A stretch of DNA of 14,198 nucleotides from Gemmatimonadota bacterium (GCA_021604925.1 BQJX01000020.1:1-14198); one strand, 5' to 3'; shown: positions 1 to 6,693, counted from the stretch's first letter. Notes: generated by a model not told the origin, from the sequence alone. Made by a program: numbers and translations.

Positions 1-2
1 AG

Positions 3-62
3 AAGGACCGGCTAGGCCGTCGTCTGGCTTCTGAGGTCCAGACCCTCAAGAAGGCGAGCTAG
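3..62 (+). CDS. C-terminal tail of an upstream cassette gene (partial)
   Basis: Reading frame 3 is open from the window edge and ends at TAG 60-62, giving KDRLGRRLASEVQTLKKAS. This is a short, charged, probably helical C-terminus. The other two forward frames stop at 13-15 and 32-34. The stop lies 8 bases before the left core of the attC at 70-208, which is the position expected for the 3' end of a cassette gene. The product cannot be identified from 19 residues, and an out-of-frame coincidence remains possible. Confidence 0.5.
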   Translation, partial: KDRLGRRLASEVQTLKKAS

Positions 63-69
63 ATGTGAG

Positions 70-208
70 TTCTAACTAGGGTTTGCAGCAGACGATCACC
101 GCGGCGCATACTGGATGGAGGTCGGAATCGGGCTCCGCGCCCGGCGGACAACCTCATCGGCGTCTTCGCCCTCCGCGGTGCTCGCAGCTGAAACCCATGC
201 CGTTGGGC
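70..208 (+). repeat. attC site 1 (long family, 139 bp)
   Basis: The left core is TTCTAAC at 70-76 and the right core is GTTGGGC at 202-208. The left arm AGGGTTTGCAGC pairs with the right arm GCAGCTGAAACCC, but the right arm lacks the C opposite the G of TTTGCAGC. This leaves the single extrahelical base that sets strand choice in attC recombination. The central region contains GGCGCATACTGG at 103-114. The first 44 bases from CTAAC are identical to the site at 2383. Confidence 0.85.
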
Positions 209-276
209 GTATGTCACAGGCTCGTGGCCCGAGCGACTTCCACTGCAGCGTCCCTCGAAAAGGGCAGGATCGCGCC

Positions 277-1203
277 ATGGAGATCGTGAACCTATCGGCT
301 GAACCCCTTGGTAGGCTGCATTCCTGGCTGCCGCACAATCTGGCCGCTGAGAAGGTGGTCTTTCTTCCGGACGCCTGTCCGGGGAAGGCCCCCCTCCCCA
401 CGGGTACCGCGGTTCTCACCCATCAGCCGGATTGGCGGCGCTTCGCGGTCAGCGACTGCGGATGCGGGATGCGTTTACTTCGCAGCCAGCTTGAGCCCGA
501 AGACCTGACGCGCTCAGAGTGGGATTCACTAGCGAGCGAGCTGCGCAAGAACAAGGGTAAGTTAGGCGATCTCGGTGGTGGGAACCACTTTCTCGACGCG
601 CTGGCTCCATATCGTGGCGACAACGTGCATCTACTCATTCACACGGGTTCCCGTGCCGAGTCGGGTCACGTCGACAACTTGGTGGATCAACCCGAGGCGT
701 TTGACCGAGAGTTTGATCGAGTTGTCGCCTGGGCTCACGAGAATCGGTCGGCAGTCCATGCCGCCGTGGAGCGTGTGTTGGGTCCGGTCGAGTTGGTCAT
801 GGATCTGCCGCACAACACCTACCAGGCGCTTCCGAACGGGGGGGCCATCATCCGCAAAGGGTCCGTTCGCGTGGAGCCAGGGGATCTGAATATTGTGCCC
901 TCGCACATGGCCGGAGATGTGGCCCTCGTCCGGGCCACAGAGAAGGTAGAAGAGGCCCTGTTCTCCCTCAGTCATGGAACCGGCCGGGCAATGTCGCGGG
1001 CAGAGTGCAAGCCTCTTGCGGAGTCGTACGACTTCACCGCCCTTCGGGAACGAGTGGTCATGCCAACGGACCTTCAAGACTCGTCACTTCGCACAGACGG
1101 TCCGTTTGCGTATCGAGATCTAGACGCATGCCTGGCGCTTCTCGATGGGTATGTGGACGAGGTTGAGCGATTCGCGGTCGTAGGGTACATGGGGCATTTG
1201 TGA
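277..1203 (+). CDS. rtcB: Compact RtcB-type RNA ligase (3'-phosphate RNA ligase family)
   Basis: The 308-residue product carries the ordered RtcB signature. It has DCGCGM (C63, Mn ligand), LGGGNHF (H104), IHTGSR (H122), LPHN (H179), RKGS (193-196) and SHGTGRAMSR, whose H233 corresponds to the histidine that is guanylylated by GTP. Family members join RNA 2',3'-cyclic phosphate or 3'-phosphate ends to 5'-OH ends in tRNA splicing or repair. Classical RtcB has about 400-480 residues, so this is a short form that keeps every metal and nucleotide ligand and loses peripheral segments. The frame is open back to 115, but that part is attC sequence. ATG 277 is preceded by AGGGCAGGA with seven-base spacing. 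The gene lies alone between attC 1 and attC 2, with no rtcA, rtcR or archease beside it. Confidence 0.88.
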   Translation: MEIVNLSAEPLGRLHSWLPHNLAAEKVVFLPDACPGKAPLPTGTAVLTHQPDWRRFAVSDCGCGMRLLRSQLEPEDLTRSEWDSLASELRKNKGKLGDLGGGNHFLDALAPYRGDNVHLLIHTGSRAESGHVDNLVDQPEAFDREFDRVVAWAHENRSAVHAAVERVLGPVELVMDLPHNTYQALPNGGAIIRKGSVRVEPGDLNIVPSHMAGDVALVRATEKVEEALFSLSHGTGRAMSRAECKPLAESYDFTALRERVVMPTDLQDSSLRTDGPFAYRDLDACLALLDGYVDEVERFAVVGYMGHL

Positions 1204-1232
1204 GCCAGGCCTGTCCAGGGGCGGCCCTCAAC

Positions 1233-1335
1233 GCCCAACTAGCGGTTGCAGCCGACGGATCGCCTCTGTCACCCTGGCCGCTTGCGCACCCAGGGCGCCA
1301 GATGCGCCCGCGGCCGAACCGCAAACCCGTTGGGC
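1233..1335 (+). repeat. attC site 2 (short family, 103 bp)
   Basis: The left core GCCCAAC at 1233-1239 is the exact reverse complement of the right core GTTGGGC at 1329-1335. The inner arms are GCGGTTGCAGCCG on the left and CGGCCGAACCGC on the right; these pair with one missing base and one G-T wobble. The loop sequence closely resembles the site at 10314, sharing GGATCGC.TCTGTCA..CTGGCCGC.TGCGC. This site ends the rtcB cassette. Confidence 0.88.
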
Positions 1336-1360
1336 AGACACGAGGAGGCGTGAGTAAGAG

Positions 1361-1795
1361 ATGCAAAGGCATTGGTTTCTGATCATCGGTGGTGTTCTTT
1401 TGGCCTTGCTTGGGCTTGCCCGAGGAGCCGGCGGGCTTGTCTTGTTCACTCAAGGTGCCGTAGCAGATCCGAATATACAAGCCAGCGGCGCCGCTGTTTC
1501 AATGGTTGGGGCATTCCTGCTGCTGTTGGGGTTGGCCCTGATCGTAGCGGCGGTTGGTGTGTTTCGCCGCCTGCGTTCGTTCTGGCTCTTCGGGACCATA
1601 TGCACGGTTGCCTTTGTGATTGACGGTGCGATCAATGGGTACGTGCTGTACGGGCAGCCCGGAGACCAGGGAACCATCGTCAACGTGATAGTGGCGGCAC
1701 TCATCCTCGCCTGCCTACTCTTCGGAAAGGGTGCACTCCGAGGCGGTGCTGCCCAACAAGGCGATGCAGCGGACACGGCTTCGTCGCGCCGCTGA
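1361..1795 (+). CDS. Small four-helix integral membrane protein, function unknown
   Basis: The 144-residue product has four hydrophobic segments at roughly 6-28, 44-67, 74-96 and 105-122. Basic residues FRRLR lie at the cytoplasmic side after helix 2, and a charged tail follows helix 4. I do not recognise the family. ATG 1361 has GAGGAGG at 1342-1348, a somewhat long spacing of 12 bases. The gene starts 25 bases after the right core of attC 2. Its last 15 or so codons run into the attC at 1751-1813, so the C-terminus (QQGDAADTASSRR) is encoded by the recombination site and would change if the cassette recombined. Cassette-encoded membrane proteins of this size are common, but no function can be assigned. 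Confidence 0.75.
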   Translation: MQRHWFLIIGGVLLALLGLARGAGGLVLFTQGAVADPNIQASGAAVSMVGAFLLLLGLALIVAAVGVFRRLRSFWLFGTICTVAFVIDGAINGYVLYGQPGDQGTIVNVIVAALILACLLFGKGALRGGAAQQGDAADTASSRR

Positions 1796-1813
1796 TCGCC
1801 GAGCCGGTTGGCT
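1751..1813 (+). repeat. attC site 3 (63 bp, unlike the other sites)
   Basis: The left core is GCCCAAC at 1751-1757 and the right core is GTTGGCT at 1807-1813, one base off consensus. The arms GGCGATGCAGCGG and CCGCTGATCGCC pair fully except for one base missing on the right, the diagnostic extrahelical base. In another frame this site encodes NKAMQRTRLRRAADR, a peptide that is typical of translated attC sites. At 63 bp it is less than half the length of the long-family sites and shares none of their loop sequence, which suggests that the membrane-protein cassette came from another array. Confidence 0.8.
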
Positions 1814-1826
1814 GCACCAGCCCCCC

Positions 1827-1855
1827 TTGACTGATACCTACAGTGTAGTTATATT
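1827..1855 (+). promoter_or_regulatory. Sigma-70-type promoter of brnTA
   Basis: The -35 box TTGACT at 1827-1832 and the -10 box TATATT at 1850-1855 are separated by exactly 17 bases. Each matches consensus at five of six positions (TTGACA, TATAAT). Transcription would begin near 1861-1862, at the brnT start codon, so the message would be leaderless or nearly so. This is the only convincing sigma-70-like promoter I see in the array, consistent with toxin-antitoxin cassettes carrying their own promoter. Confidence 0.75.
1834..1852. promoter_or_regulatory. Probable BrnA operator (19-bp imperfect palindrome in the promoter spacer)
   Basis: The sequence ATACCTACAGTGTAGTTAT is symmetric about G1843. 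The CTACA/TGTAG arms pair perfectly, one mismatched pair follows, and then ATA/TAT. It fills the space between the -35 and -10 boxes and touches the -10 box, so a bound protein would block RNA polymerase. BrnA-type antitoxins, with BrnT, repress their own promoters. That this palindrome is their site is inferred from its position. Confidence 0.6.
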
Positions 1856-1861
1856 GGCCCC

Positions 1862-2158
1862 ATGGATGGGCTGCGGTTTGAGTGGGACAAGAGGAAGGCG
1901 GCGGCCAACCTCCGGAAGCACGGTGTCTCGTTTGCCGAGGCCGAATCGGTGTTCTCCGATGAACGGGCGCTCCTACTGGAGGATCCCGCGCATTCCTCGT
2001 CAGAGGACCGGTTTGTCCTCCTCGGCCTCAGTGCCACGCTGCGAACGTTGGTCGTCTGCCACTGCTATCGGCAAGGGGATGGCGTCATTCGGGTCATATC
2101 CGCGCGGAAGGCGACCCGTGCGGAACAGCGGCAGTACAGCCGCCGGTGGGTGAAATGA
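1862..2158 (+). CDS. brnT: BrnT family toxin (RelE-like fold ribonuclease)
   Basis: The 98-residue protein has the BrnT pattern: an opening FEWDKRKAAANLRKHGVSF followed by AEAESVF, then the strand RFVLLGLSATLRTLVVCHCYR, and the closing VIRVISARKATRAEQRQY. BrnT toxins cleave RNA and halt translation, and are neutralised by a tight complex with BrnA. The R-x-I-S-A-R-K-A segment and the early K-HGV motif hold residues that matter for RNase activity in this family; they are intact, so the toxin looks functional. ATG 1862 lies only six bases after the -10 box, so translation is probably leaderless, and no Shine-Dalgarno sequence is present. The stop overlaps the brnA start as ATGA. Toxin-first order is normal for brnTA. 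Confidence 0.9.
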   Translation: MDGLRFEWDKRKAAANLRKHGVSFAEAESVFSDERALLLEDPAHSSSEDRFVLLGLSATLRTLVVCHCYRQGDGVIRVISARKATRAEQRQYSRRWVK

Positions 2159-2373
2159 AAAAGGAATACGATTTCTCGAAGGCCAAGCGGAATCCATATG
2201 CGAATCGGTTGAAGCGCCAGATCACGATTCGGCTGGATGAGCCGACTATCGAGTACTTCAAGGACCTGGCGGAGGAGACAGGGATACCGTACCAGACCCT
2301 GATCAACCTCTATCTTCGTGAGTGCGCGGGGAGTCGCAAGAAGCTCTCGTTGAAGTGGCGACCGGCTGCCTGA
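2155..2373 (+). CDS. brnA: BrnA family antitoxin (ribbon-helix-helix)
   Basis: The 72-residue product opens with MKKEYDFSKAKRNPYANRLK, the flexible toxin-binding segment of BrnA. A ribbon-helix-helix DNA-binding core follows (QITIRLDEPTIEYFKDLAEE, then TGIPYQTLINLYLREC) and it ends in KKLSLKW. It binds BrnT and is expected to repress the shared promoter through the palindrome at 1834-1852. ATG 2155 overlaps the brnT stop (ATGA), indicating translational coupling. An in-frame GTG at 2146 exists, but the family consistently begins with MKK. The attC left core follows the stop by about 10 bases, so the pair occupies one cassette. Confidence 0.92.
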   Translation: MKKEYDFSKAKRNPYANRLKRQITIRLDEPTIEYFKDLAEETGIPYQTLINLYLRECAGSRKKLSLKWRPAA

Positions 2374-2382
2374 TCGCGGGGC

Positions 2383-2523
2383 AGCTAACTAGGGTTTGCA
2401 GCAGACGATCACCGCGGCGCATACTGGAAGAAGATCGGAGTCGGGCTCTGCGGCGAGATGACATTCGTCATGTTCGTCTTCGCCGTCCGCGGTGCTCGCA
2501 GTCTGAAACCCATGCCGTTAGGC
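2383..2523 (+). repeat. attC site 4 (long family, 141 bp)
   Basis: The left core is AGCTAAC (2383-2389) and the right core is the consensus GTTAGGC (2517-2523). The arms are AGGGTTTGCAGCAGAC and GCAGTCTGAAACCC, again with one unpaired base. The site is closely related to attC 1: the left 44 bases are identical, and CGTCTTCGCC and CCGCGGTGCTCGCAG are shared in the right half. It ends the brnTA cassette. Confidence 0.88.
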
Positions 2524-2527
2524 CGCC

Positions 2528-3061
2528 TTGAGAAGTATCTCTACCTCGCTCTGCACGTTGGAACCGTTGGTTGCCGAGCACGCGCACGAGATGTTCCGCG
2601 TGCTGAGCGACCCGGCGATCTACGAGTTTGAGAACGAGCCCCCTGTGTCCGAGGAATGGTTGGCGAATCGGTACAGACTGCTCGAGACTCGCGAATCGCG
2701 CGATGGGGCGGAACGGTGGCTCAATTGGGTCGTTCGACTGCCCGCCGGAGAACTTGCCGGATACGTGCAAGCCACAGTGCTTGCTTCGGGCACGTCGCTA
2801 GTGGCGTATGAGCTGAACAGCCGCCACTGGCGCCAAGGCATCGGCGGCAGCGCGGTCACAGCCGTGCTCGAAGAGCTACGGTCGAGCTACGCGACCCGAA
2901 CCTTCGTAGCGGTACTCAAGGCCGCCAACTATAGGTCCATGGCGTTGCTGCGCGCTCTTGGGTTCTCGCCTGCACCGCAGCTCCAGGCAGCAGAGTTCGG
3001 GCCTGACGCTGATGAGCGCGTCATGCTCATGGAAGTTCGTACTTCTGAGGGGGCGGCCTAA
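2528..3061 (+). CDS. GNAT-family N-acetyltransferase (RimJ/RimL-like)
   Basis: The 177-residue protein has a GNAT fold of the kind that acetylates amines or protein N-termini using acetyl-CoA. Motif A, RQGIGGSAVTAVLEEL (about residues 101-116), contains the R-x-x-G-x-G pyrophosphate-binding loop. Motif B follows as ANYRSMALLRALGF (about 138-151). The N-terminal part (LEPLVAEHAHEMFRVLSDP) matches the beginning of RimJ/RimL relatives, which supports the TTG start at 2528 over ATG 2591. That TTG lies only four bases after the attC right core, so its ribosome-binding site would have to lie inside the attC, where AGGC is a weak candidate. The stop TAA is part of the next attC left core, GCCTAAC. 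The substrate is unknown. Confidence 0.8.
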   Translation: MRSISTSLCTLEPLVAEHAHEMFRVLSDPAIYEFENEPPVSEEWLANRYRLLETRESRDGAERWLNWVVRLPAGELAGYVQATVLASGTSLVAYELNSRHWRQGIGGSAVTAVLEELRSSYATRTFVAVLKAANYRSMALLRALGFSPAPQLQAAEFGPDADERVMLMEVRTSEGAA

Positions 3062-3195
3062 CGAACGTTTGCAGCCGACGATCGCCGCGGCGCATACTGG
3101 GAGACGATCGGTTGCTGCGCTGCCTGGACGACGCCGACTAGCGTCGGCATCCTTGGTTTCCGCGGTGCTCGCGCTGGCTCAGCCCCATGGGAGAG
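3056..3195 (+). repeat. attC site 5 (long family, degenerate right end, about 140 bp)
   Basis: The left core GCCTAAC (3056-3062) is perfect and is followed by GTTTGCAGCCGACGATCGCC and GCGGCGCATACTGG, as in sites 1 and 4. The right half keeps CCGCGGTGCTCGC but then reads GCTGGCTCAGCCCCATGGGAG, so no GTTRRRY core remains. It probably cannot recombine at this right boundary, which would link the GNAT and VOC genes as one mobile unit. Confidence 0.7.
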
Positions 3196-3198
3196 GCA

Positions 3199-3705
3199 AT
3201 GTCCGATCCACCCTGGCCCATCAACCCCGGTGTGGTGGTTGGCCACGTTCACCTGAAGGTGTCAGATCTGGAACGAGCGATTTCGTTCTACCGCGACGTG
3301 CTGGGTCTTGAGGTGATGCAGCGCATGGGTGATTCCGCTGCGTTTCTGTCCGCCGGGGGGTACCACCACCACCTCGGCCTCAACACGTGGGAGTCGCGAG
3401 GGGCGGGGCCTGCTCCCCGTCGAGCCGCGGGTCTCTTTCATGCGGCCTTCCTATATCCAACCCGCGAAGCCCTGGCGGTGGCGTACCGGAGGCTCATCGA
3501 GATGGGCGTCCCTCTCGATGGAGCCGCCGACCACGGTGTTAGTGAGGCTCTCTATCTGCGGGATCCGGACGACAACGGTCTGGAGCTGTACTGGGATCGA
3601 CCGCGGGAAGAGTGGCCCCTCTCGGATGACGGATCGCTTGAGATGTTTACCCGAGCGTTGGACCTAGAGGCACTGCTGTCGATGGCTCCAGGGGGCGCGC
3701 ACTAA
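3199..3705 (+). CDS. VOC superfamily protein (glyoxalase / CatE-like dioxygenase fold)
   Basis: The 168-residue product begins GHVHLKVSDLERAISFYRD, the first beta-alpha-beta module of vicinal-oxygen-chelate proteins, with H18 as a likely metal ligand. It continues with GLFHAAFLYPTREAL and ends with DHGVSEALYLRDPDDNGLEL. The DH-VSEALYL-DP-NG-E-Y series is typical of the CatE-like branch. The H in GLFHAA and the E in LELYWDRP complete a plausible metal site. Family members act on dihydroxyaromatics or glutathione adducts, or bind drugs; which applies here is not visible. I chose ATG 3199 because GGAG lies five bases upstream; ATG 3187 lies inside the degraded attC. The TAA stop lies in the next attC left core. 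Confidence 0.82.
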   Translation: MSDPPWPINPGVVVGHVHLKVSDLERAISFYRDVLGLEVMQRMGDSAAFLSAGGYHHHLGLNTWESRGAGPAPRRAAGLFHAAFLYPTREALAVAYRRLIEMGVPLDGAADHGVSEALYLRDPDDNGLELYWDRPREEWPLSDDGSLEMFTRALDLEALLSMAPGGAH

Positions 3706-3793
3706 CAAGCGATTGCTACTGACACGGGTTGCCTGGTCGGACGCTTCGCTTGTCATCAGGCGGGCCGTGCAGCGGAATCGCAATCCGCTAGAA
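3700..3793 (+). repeat. attC-like site 6 (about 94 bp, non-consensus right core)
   Basis: The left core CACTAAC (3700-3706) contains the VOC stop codon. The arm AAGCGATTGC pairs with GCAATC and flanking bases near 3780-3787. At the right end, GCTAGAA at 3787-3793 stands where GTTRRRY should be, two bases off. The overall layout fits attC, but the site may be inactive. Confidence 0.55.
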
Positions 3794-3812
3794 CGCGATG
3801 GAGAGTGCACGG

Positions 3813-4085
3813 ATGATCATCGTTGCTGGAACCATTCGCTGCCGGCCAGGAACCCGGGACGAGTTCGTGCAAGGGTCGCTCGAAGCTGTGGAGGCAGCTC
3901 GCGCTCATCCAGAGTGTTTGGATTTCGCGGTCTCCGGCGACCCCGTCGAACCCGACCGAGTCAACATCTTCGAGATGTGGACCTCTTTGGCTGCACTGAC
4001 GGCCTTTCGGGAAGAAGGGCCCGCTGAGGACCTATCGTCGAGAATTCTAGAGGCCGCGGTGCGGCAATACGAGGTTGCCTCATAG
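3813..4085 (+). CDS. Antibiotic biosynthesis monooxygenase (ABM) domain protein, YgiN-like
   Basis: The 90-residue product has the ferredoxin-like ABM pattern: MIIVAGTIRCRPGTRDEF, a helix (EAVEAARAHPECLDF), then the strands AVSGDPVEPDRVNIFEMW and a final helix beginning TSLAALTAFR. W-S/T-x-x-A-L-x-A-F is the recurring signature. Members oxidise quinols or polyketide aromatics without a cofactor, or act as small stress proteins; the substrate cannot be read here. ATG 3813 has GGAGAG seven bases upstream; an in-frame ATG 3798 would have no ribosome-binding site. It lies next to a VOC gene, another small fold linked to aromatic substrates, but the attC-like site between them implies independent acquisition. 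Confidence 0.8.
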   Translation: MIIVAGTIRCRPGTRDEFVQGSLEAVEAARAHPECLDFAVSGDPVEPDRVNIFEMWTSLAALTAFREEGPAEDLSSRILEAAVRQYEVAS

Positions 4086-4101
4086 CTCTCCGGGCTTCGC
4101 C

Positions 4102-4108
4102 GTTAGGC
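4102..4108 (+). other. Isolated attC right-core sequence GTTAGGC
   Basis: A consensus right core in the context CGCCGTTAGGCTGAC lies 16 bases after the ABM stop, but no left core or arm precedes it. It could be the end of a deleted attC or a chance heptamer. A similar isolated core lies at 13262-13268 after another gene. Confidence 0.35.
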
Positions 4109-4153
4109 TGACACGCCGCTATTCCCTCAGGCCGATCAGCAGGCCGGTGATCA

Positions 4154-4284
4154 CGCCAACGCCCGCGCCGAACGGAGGCGCATACTGTGAGCAACTCGGA
4201 ATTGGGCTCCGCGGCTGGCGCGGGTTGCTTCGTCTGGTCCTCCGCTATCCGCGCCGCTCGCAGCTGAAACCCACGCCGTTGGCC
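4154..4284 (+). repeat. attC site 7 (long family, rearranged left arm, about 131 bp)
   Basis: The right half matches sites 1 and 4 closely: GGCGCATACTG, TTGGGCTCCGCGG, then GCTCGCAGCTGAAACCCA and the core GTTGGCC at 4278-4284. The left core candidate is CGCCAAC (4154-4160), complementary to GTTGGCC at six of seven bases. The left arm TTTGCAGC is absent and is replaced by GCCCGCGCCGAAC, so hairpin pairing is impaired. The site marks the left border of the large minus-strand block. Between 4086 and 4352 I see no gene. Confidence 0.65.
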
Positions 4285-4352
4285 GCTACCCGAAGAACTC
4301 GCGCCTTGCCCATCGCGCCGTACATTCCAGCGAGAAACCAAACGCAGAATCC

Positions 4353-4949
4353 TCACTTGGTCCCACTGATATACACGTCTGCGTTTTCGTGAGGCCGATG
4401 CTCTTCGATGTACCGTTGCTCCGCAGGCGCCCAGTCCAGCTCCCACTGATCGCGGCAACCCTCCCCGTCTCTCTCGATCCCACGAGCCAACCTCAGGTCG
4501 TACGGACACTCCACCCAAACGCGGAGGTCGTAGAGAGCCGCCAACTCACGTCGGCTGCAACTGACACCTTCCACAACGACGATCGCTCCCGGGGCGATCT
4601 CCTCGGTGCTCGCCAACTCGTCCCTGTTCCAATCGTAGACATCATAGGTTGCTGCCTGCCCGCTCCGAAGTGGAGTCAGAACCTGGTCGCGGAGGCGACG
4701 CCAGTCAAAGTGCCCTCCGACCGGCAACTCCGATCCCCGGCCAGCGGGACGTTGACTCGATGGCCAATAGAAGTCATCGAAGTGCACGGCCTCAACCCGC
4801 CGACCGATGGCTTGAAGTGCGCATATGAGAGCGGCCGCATACGTCGTCTTGCCCGCACCACCCAGTCCATCGATAGCCACCAACGCGGTCGAACCGTGAG
4901 AGTCTAGGGCGACGATTCGCTGGACCACTATGGGAAGTGACTCGTGCAC
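4353..4949 (-). CDS. P-loop kinase, uridine kinase-like
   Basis: The 198-residue product has a Walker A motif in LVAIDGLGGAGKTTYAAAL (P-loop at about residues 28-36). It continues with VEAVHFDDFYW, the uridine-kinase/phosphoribulokinase D-D-F-Y segment, and a hydrophobic strand IVVVEGVS typical of Walker B in this group. Such proteins transfer phosphate to nucleosides, pantothenate or similar small molecules; the acceptor is not evident. GTG 4949 is preceded by AGGAAGG with good spacing. An upstream TTG at 4991 would add 14 residues and overlap the TPR gene stop (TTGA), so coupling is possible. It is the last gene of the minus-strand trio, and nothing in it suggests export, unlike its two neighbours. 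Confidence 0.78.
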   Translation of the reverse strand: MHESLPIVVQRIVALDSHGSTALVAIDGLGGAGKTTYAAALICALQAIGRRVEAVHFDDFYWPSSQRPAGRGSELPVGGHFDWRRLRDQVLTPLRSGQAATYDVYDWNRDELASTEEIAPGAIVVVEGVSCSRRELAALYDLRVWVECPYDLRLARGIERDGEGCRDQWELDWAPAEQRYIEEHRPHENADVYISGTK

Positions 4950-4987
4950 GGAGGACCCTTCCTGGTGAAGCTCTTCACTATGTTGGT

Positions 4988-6592
4988 TCAACGGAACATG
5001 CCGGGCGGTGCCTCCTGCAATCCGTATGCTCCGAGCAGGCCCGCCATCTGATTCTTGTAGTCCCGCACTGCCGCGCGCGACGCCTCAAGTGCTTGTTGAT
5101 GAGCGTTCTCGCTGTAGGACGGATCAATCGTTGCCTGCGGTTGCGATGACACACGACCGCGCGATAGTCCGGCCATGATCGAGAACATTGCAGCAAAATG
5201 TTCGTCCATGGCCCGAGTCCCTGTTTGGTTGGAAACTGCCGCAAGGGCCTGCTGCGCTCGTTCACGCTCGACGCGAGCGTCCTTGCTCCTCCCCAGTCCA
5301 TCAAGGACATCCGCGTAATCGTGACCATACGCCGCGAATACCTGCGCCGTGGCCAATCCTGAAGAGCCAAGCGTCGTCAAGATCTGTTCGTAGAGCGGAA
5401 TCGTCTCCGCCGGATCGTCTTGCTTGATGTCGTCGATCTGGTCGGAAAGGAACAACACGAGCTCCTCGCCGTGCTCTGGCCACGCCTCTCTGGCCCATTC
5501 CAACGCCTTTGCCGACTGCTCTCGCGCCTCGGTCGGCTTTTGCCGTGCCCGGGCAATCGTAGCTAAATCACGGTACATGACAGCCATTCCGTACGGATGG
5601 ACTTGCTCCTGTGCCATCTGGTACGCGTGCACCTCGCGATAGTGAGAATCTGCCTCATCCACATCTCCCAGCGAGAGGTAGCACGAAGCCAGCGTCCAGC
5701 GTGTCGCGTTAAGAAGCTCCTGGGGGGTTTCCTCAAATGCCATCCTCCCCTCAAGCGCTCGTCGCAAGAGCGGCACCGCTCCCTCGTAGTCCCCTTGAAG
5801 CCATCGAATCCACCCAAGATCATGCAGGGCGTTCGCATACATGGGACCCATTTCGTGCGCCCGCTCTTCGCGTAGTTCAAGTCCGCGCTCGTACTCCTTG
5901 GCGGCGTCCTCATACCGGCCGAGGTGCTCAAGTGTCTTGGCGAACATCTCGACCCAGCGGATCAACTCATCGGGATGCTCGGTCTCTGCGGTAGCAGAAA
6001 ACCGCAGCAGCGATCGACAGTACGCCTCCGTCGCCTCGTGATCCTCCCCCGCCAGAAAGCTCAAACTCGCCAGATTGTCGAGCGCCGGAACCAACTCCGG
6101 ACTCTCGGTGCCGTGCGCTTCCTGCAGCAGCGCGAGCTGATCCTGCGCGAGTGGAACGATGTCCCCTGGAGTCGCTCCGCTCATAACCAGCATATAGATG
6201 TAGGTTTGGAGCACGGCACCCAAGGCCGCCGGCTCGCCGGCGTGCACAACAGATCCGGCTGAGTACGCCTTCGCTGCGACGTCGACGGCCTTCTCGATGT
6301 CTCCGCGCTGATAATACAGACTGGCTAGGTGGAAGTGCGCACCGACCGAGGTCGCTCCATCGAGTTCATCCCGCTCCGCCAAAATCTCGATCGCTCGCTC
6401 AAGCACCTGAGTCGCAGCCGCGAAGTCGCCGGTCTCCATCGCTTCCAGCGACTTCTCGACAAGCACATCAGGAGCATTCGACTGTGGCTGTGCTTCCAGG
6501 TCGCCGCTTGCCAACAGGCAGAGTGCTGCGCCGAGCAGTACGTGCCAAGGATCGGCCGCACGTGTCAGCCGTGCTACCAAAGATCTCAACAT
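4988..6592 (-). CDS. Secreted tetratricopeptide-repeat protein
   Basis: The 534-residue product opens with a basic stretch and a hydrophobic core WHVLLGAALCLLASGDLEAQ, a probable signal peptide or membrane anchor cleaved near residue 35. Most of the rest is TPR helices. Examples are FHLASLYYQRGDIEKAVDVA, LDNLASLSFLAGEDHEATEA, LHDLGWIRWLQGDYEGAVPL and LASCYLSLGDVDEADSHYRE, each with the W/L-G-Y-A-F-A-type spacing. TPR domains mediate protein contacts, so an envelope scaffold is plausible; no catalytic motif is seen. I chose ATG 6592 because AGGAGGG lies about ten bases upstream; the frame is open to 6685 but without support. It starts 101 bases after the beta-propeller gene ends, and its stop abuts the kinase gene, so the three probably form one transcript. 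Confidence 0.8.
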   Translation of the reverse strand: MLRSLVARLTRAADPWHVLLGAALCLLASGDLEAQPQSNAPDVLVEKSLEAMETGDFAAATQVLERAIEILAERDELDGATSVGAHFHLASLYYQRGDIEKAVDVAAKAYSAGSVVHAGEPAALGAVLQTYIYMLVMSGATPGDIVPLAQDQLALLQEAHGTESPELVPALDNLASLSFLAGEDHEATEAYCRSLLRFSATAETEHPDELIRWVEMFAKTLEHLGRYEDAAKEYERGLELREERAHEMGPMYANALHDLGWIRWLQGDYEGAVPLLRRALEGRMAFEETPQELLNATRWTLASCYLSLGDVDEADSHYREVHAYQMAQEQVHPYGMAVMYRDLATIARARQKPTEAREQSAKALEWAREAWPEHGEELVLFLSDQIDDIKQDDPAETIPLYEQILTTLGSSGLATAQVFAAYGHDYADVLDGLGRSKDARVERERAQQALAAVSNQTGTRAMDEHFAAMFSIMAGLSRGRVSSQPQATIDPSYSENAHQQALEASRAAVRDYKNQMAGLLGAYGLQEAPPGMFR

Positions 6593-6693
6593 GGGTCTAC
6601 GCCCTCCTAGTCTTGTCCGATATCCACGCAGGATACGGCGGGTGGGTTTACGCCAGCAACGGCGAAGTCCGGAACGTGCACACATGGCGGGCC

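Noticed and set aside
115..276. Upstream extension of the rtcB reading frame from ATG 115
   Set aside because: This part is attC 1 sequence and spacer. RtcB homology begins at MEIVNL and a ribosome-binding site supports ATG 277.
3961..4518. Minus-strand open frame of 185 codons
   Set aside because: It overlaps the ABM gene, an attC and the kinase gene in another frame. Its product is arginine-rich with no recognisable motif, typical of a GC-rich shadow frame.
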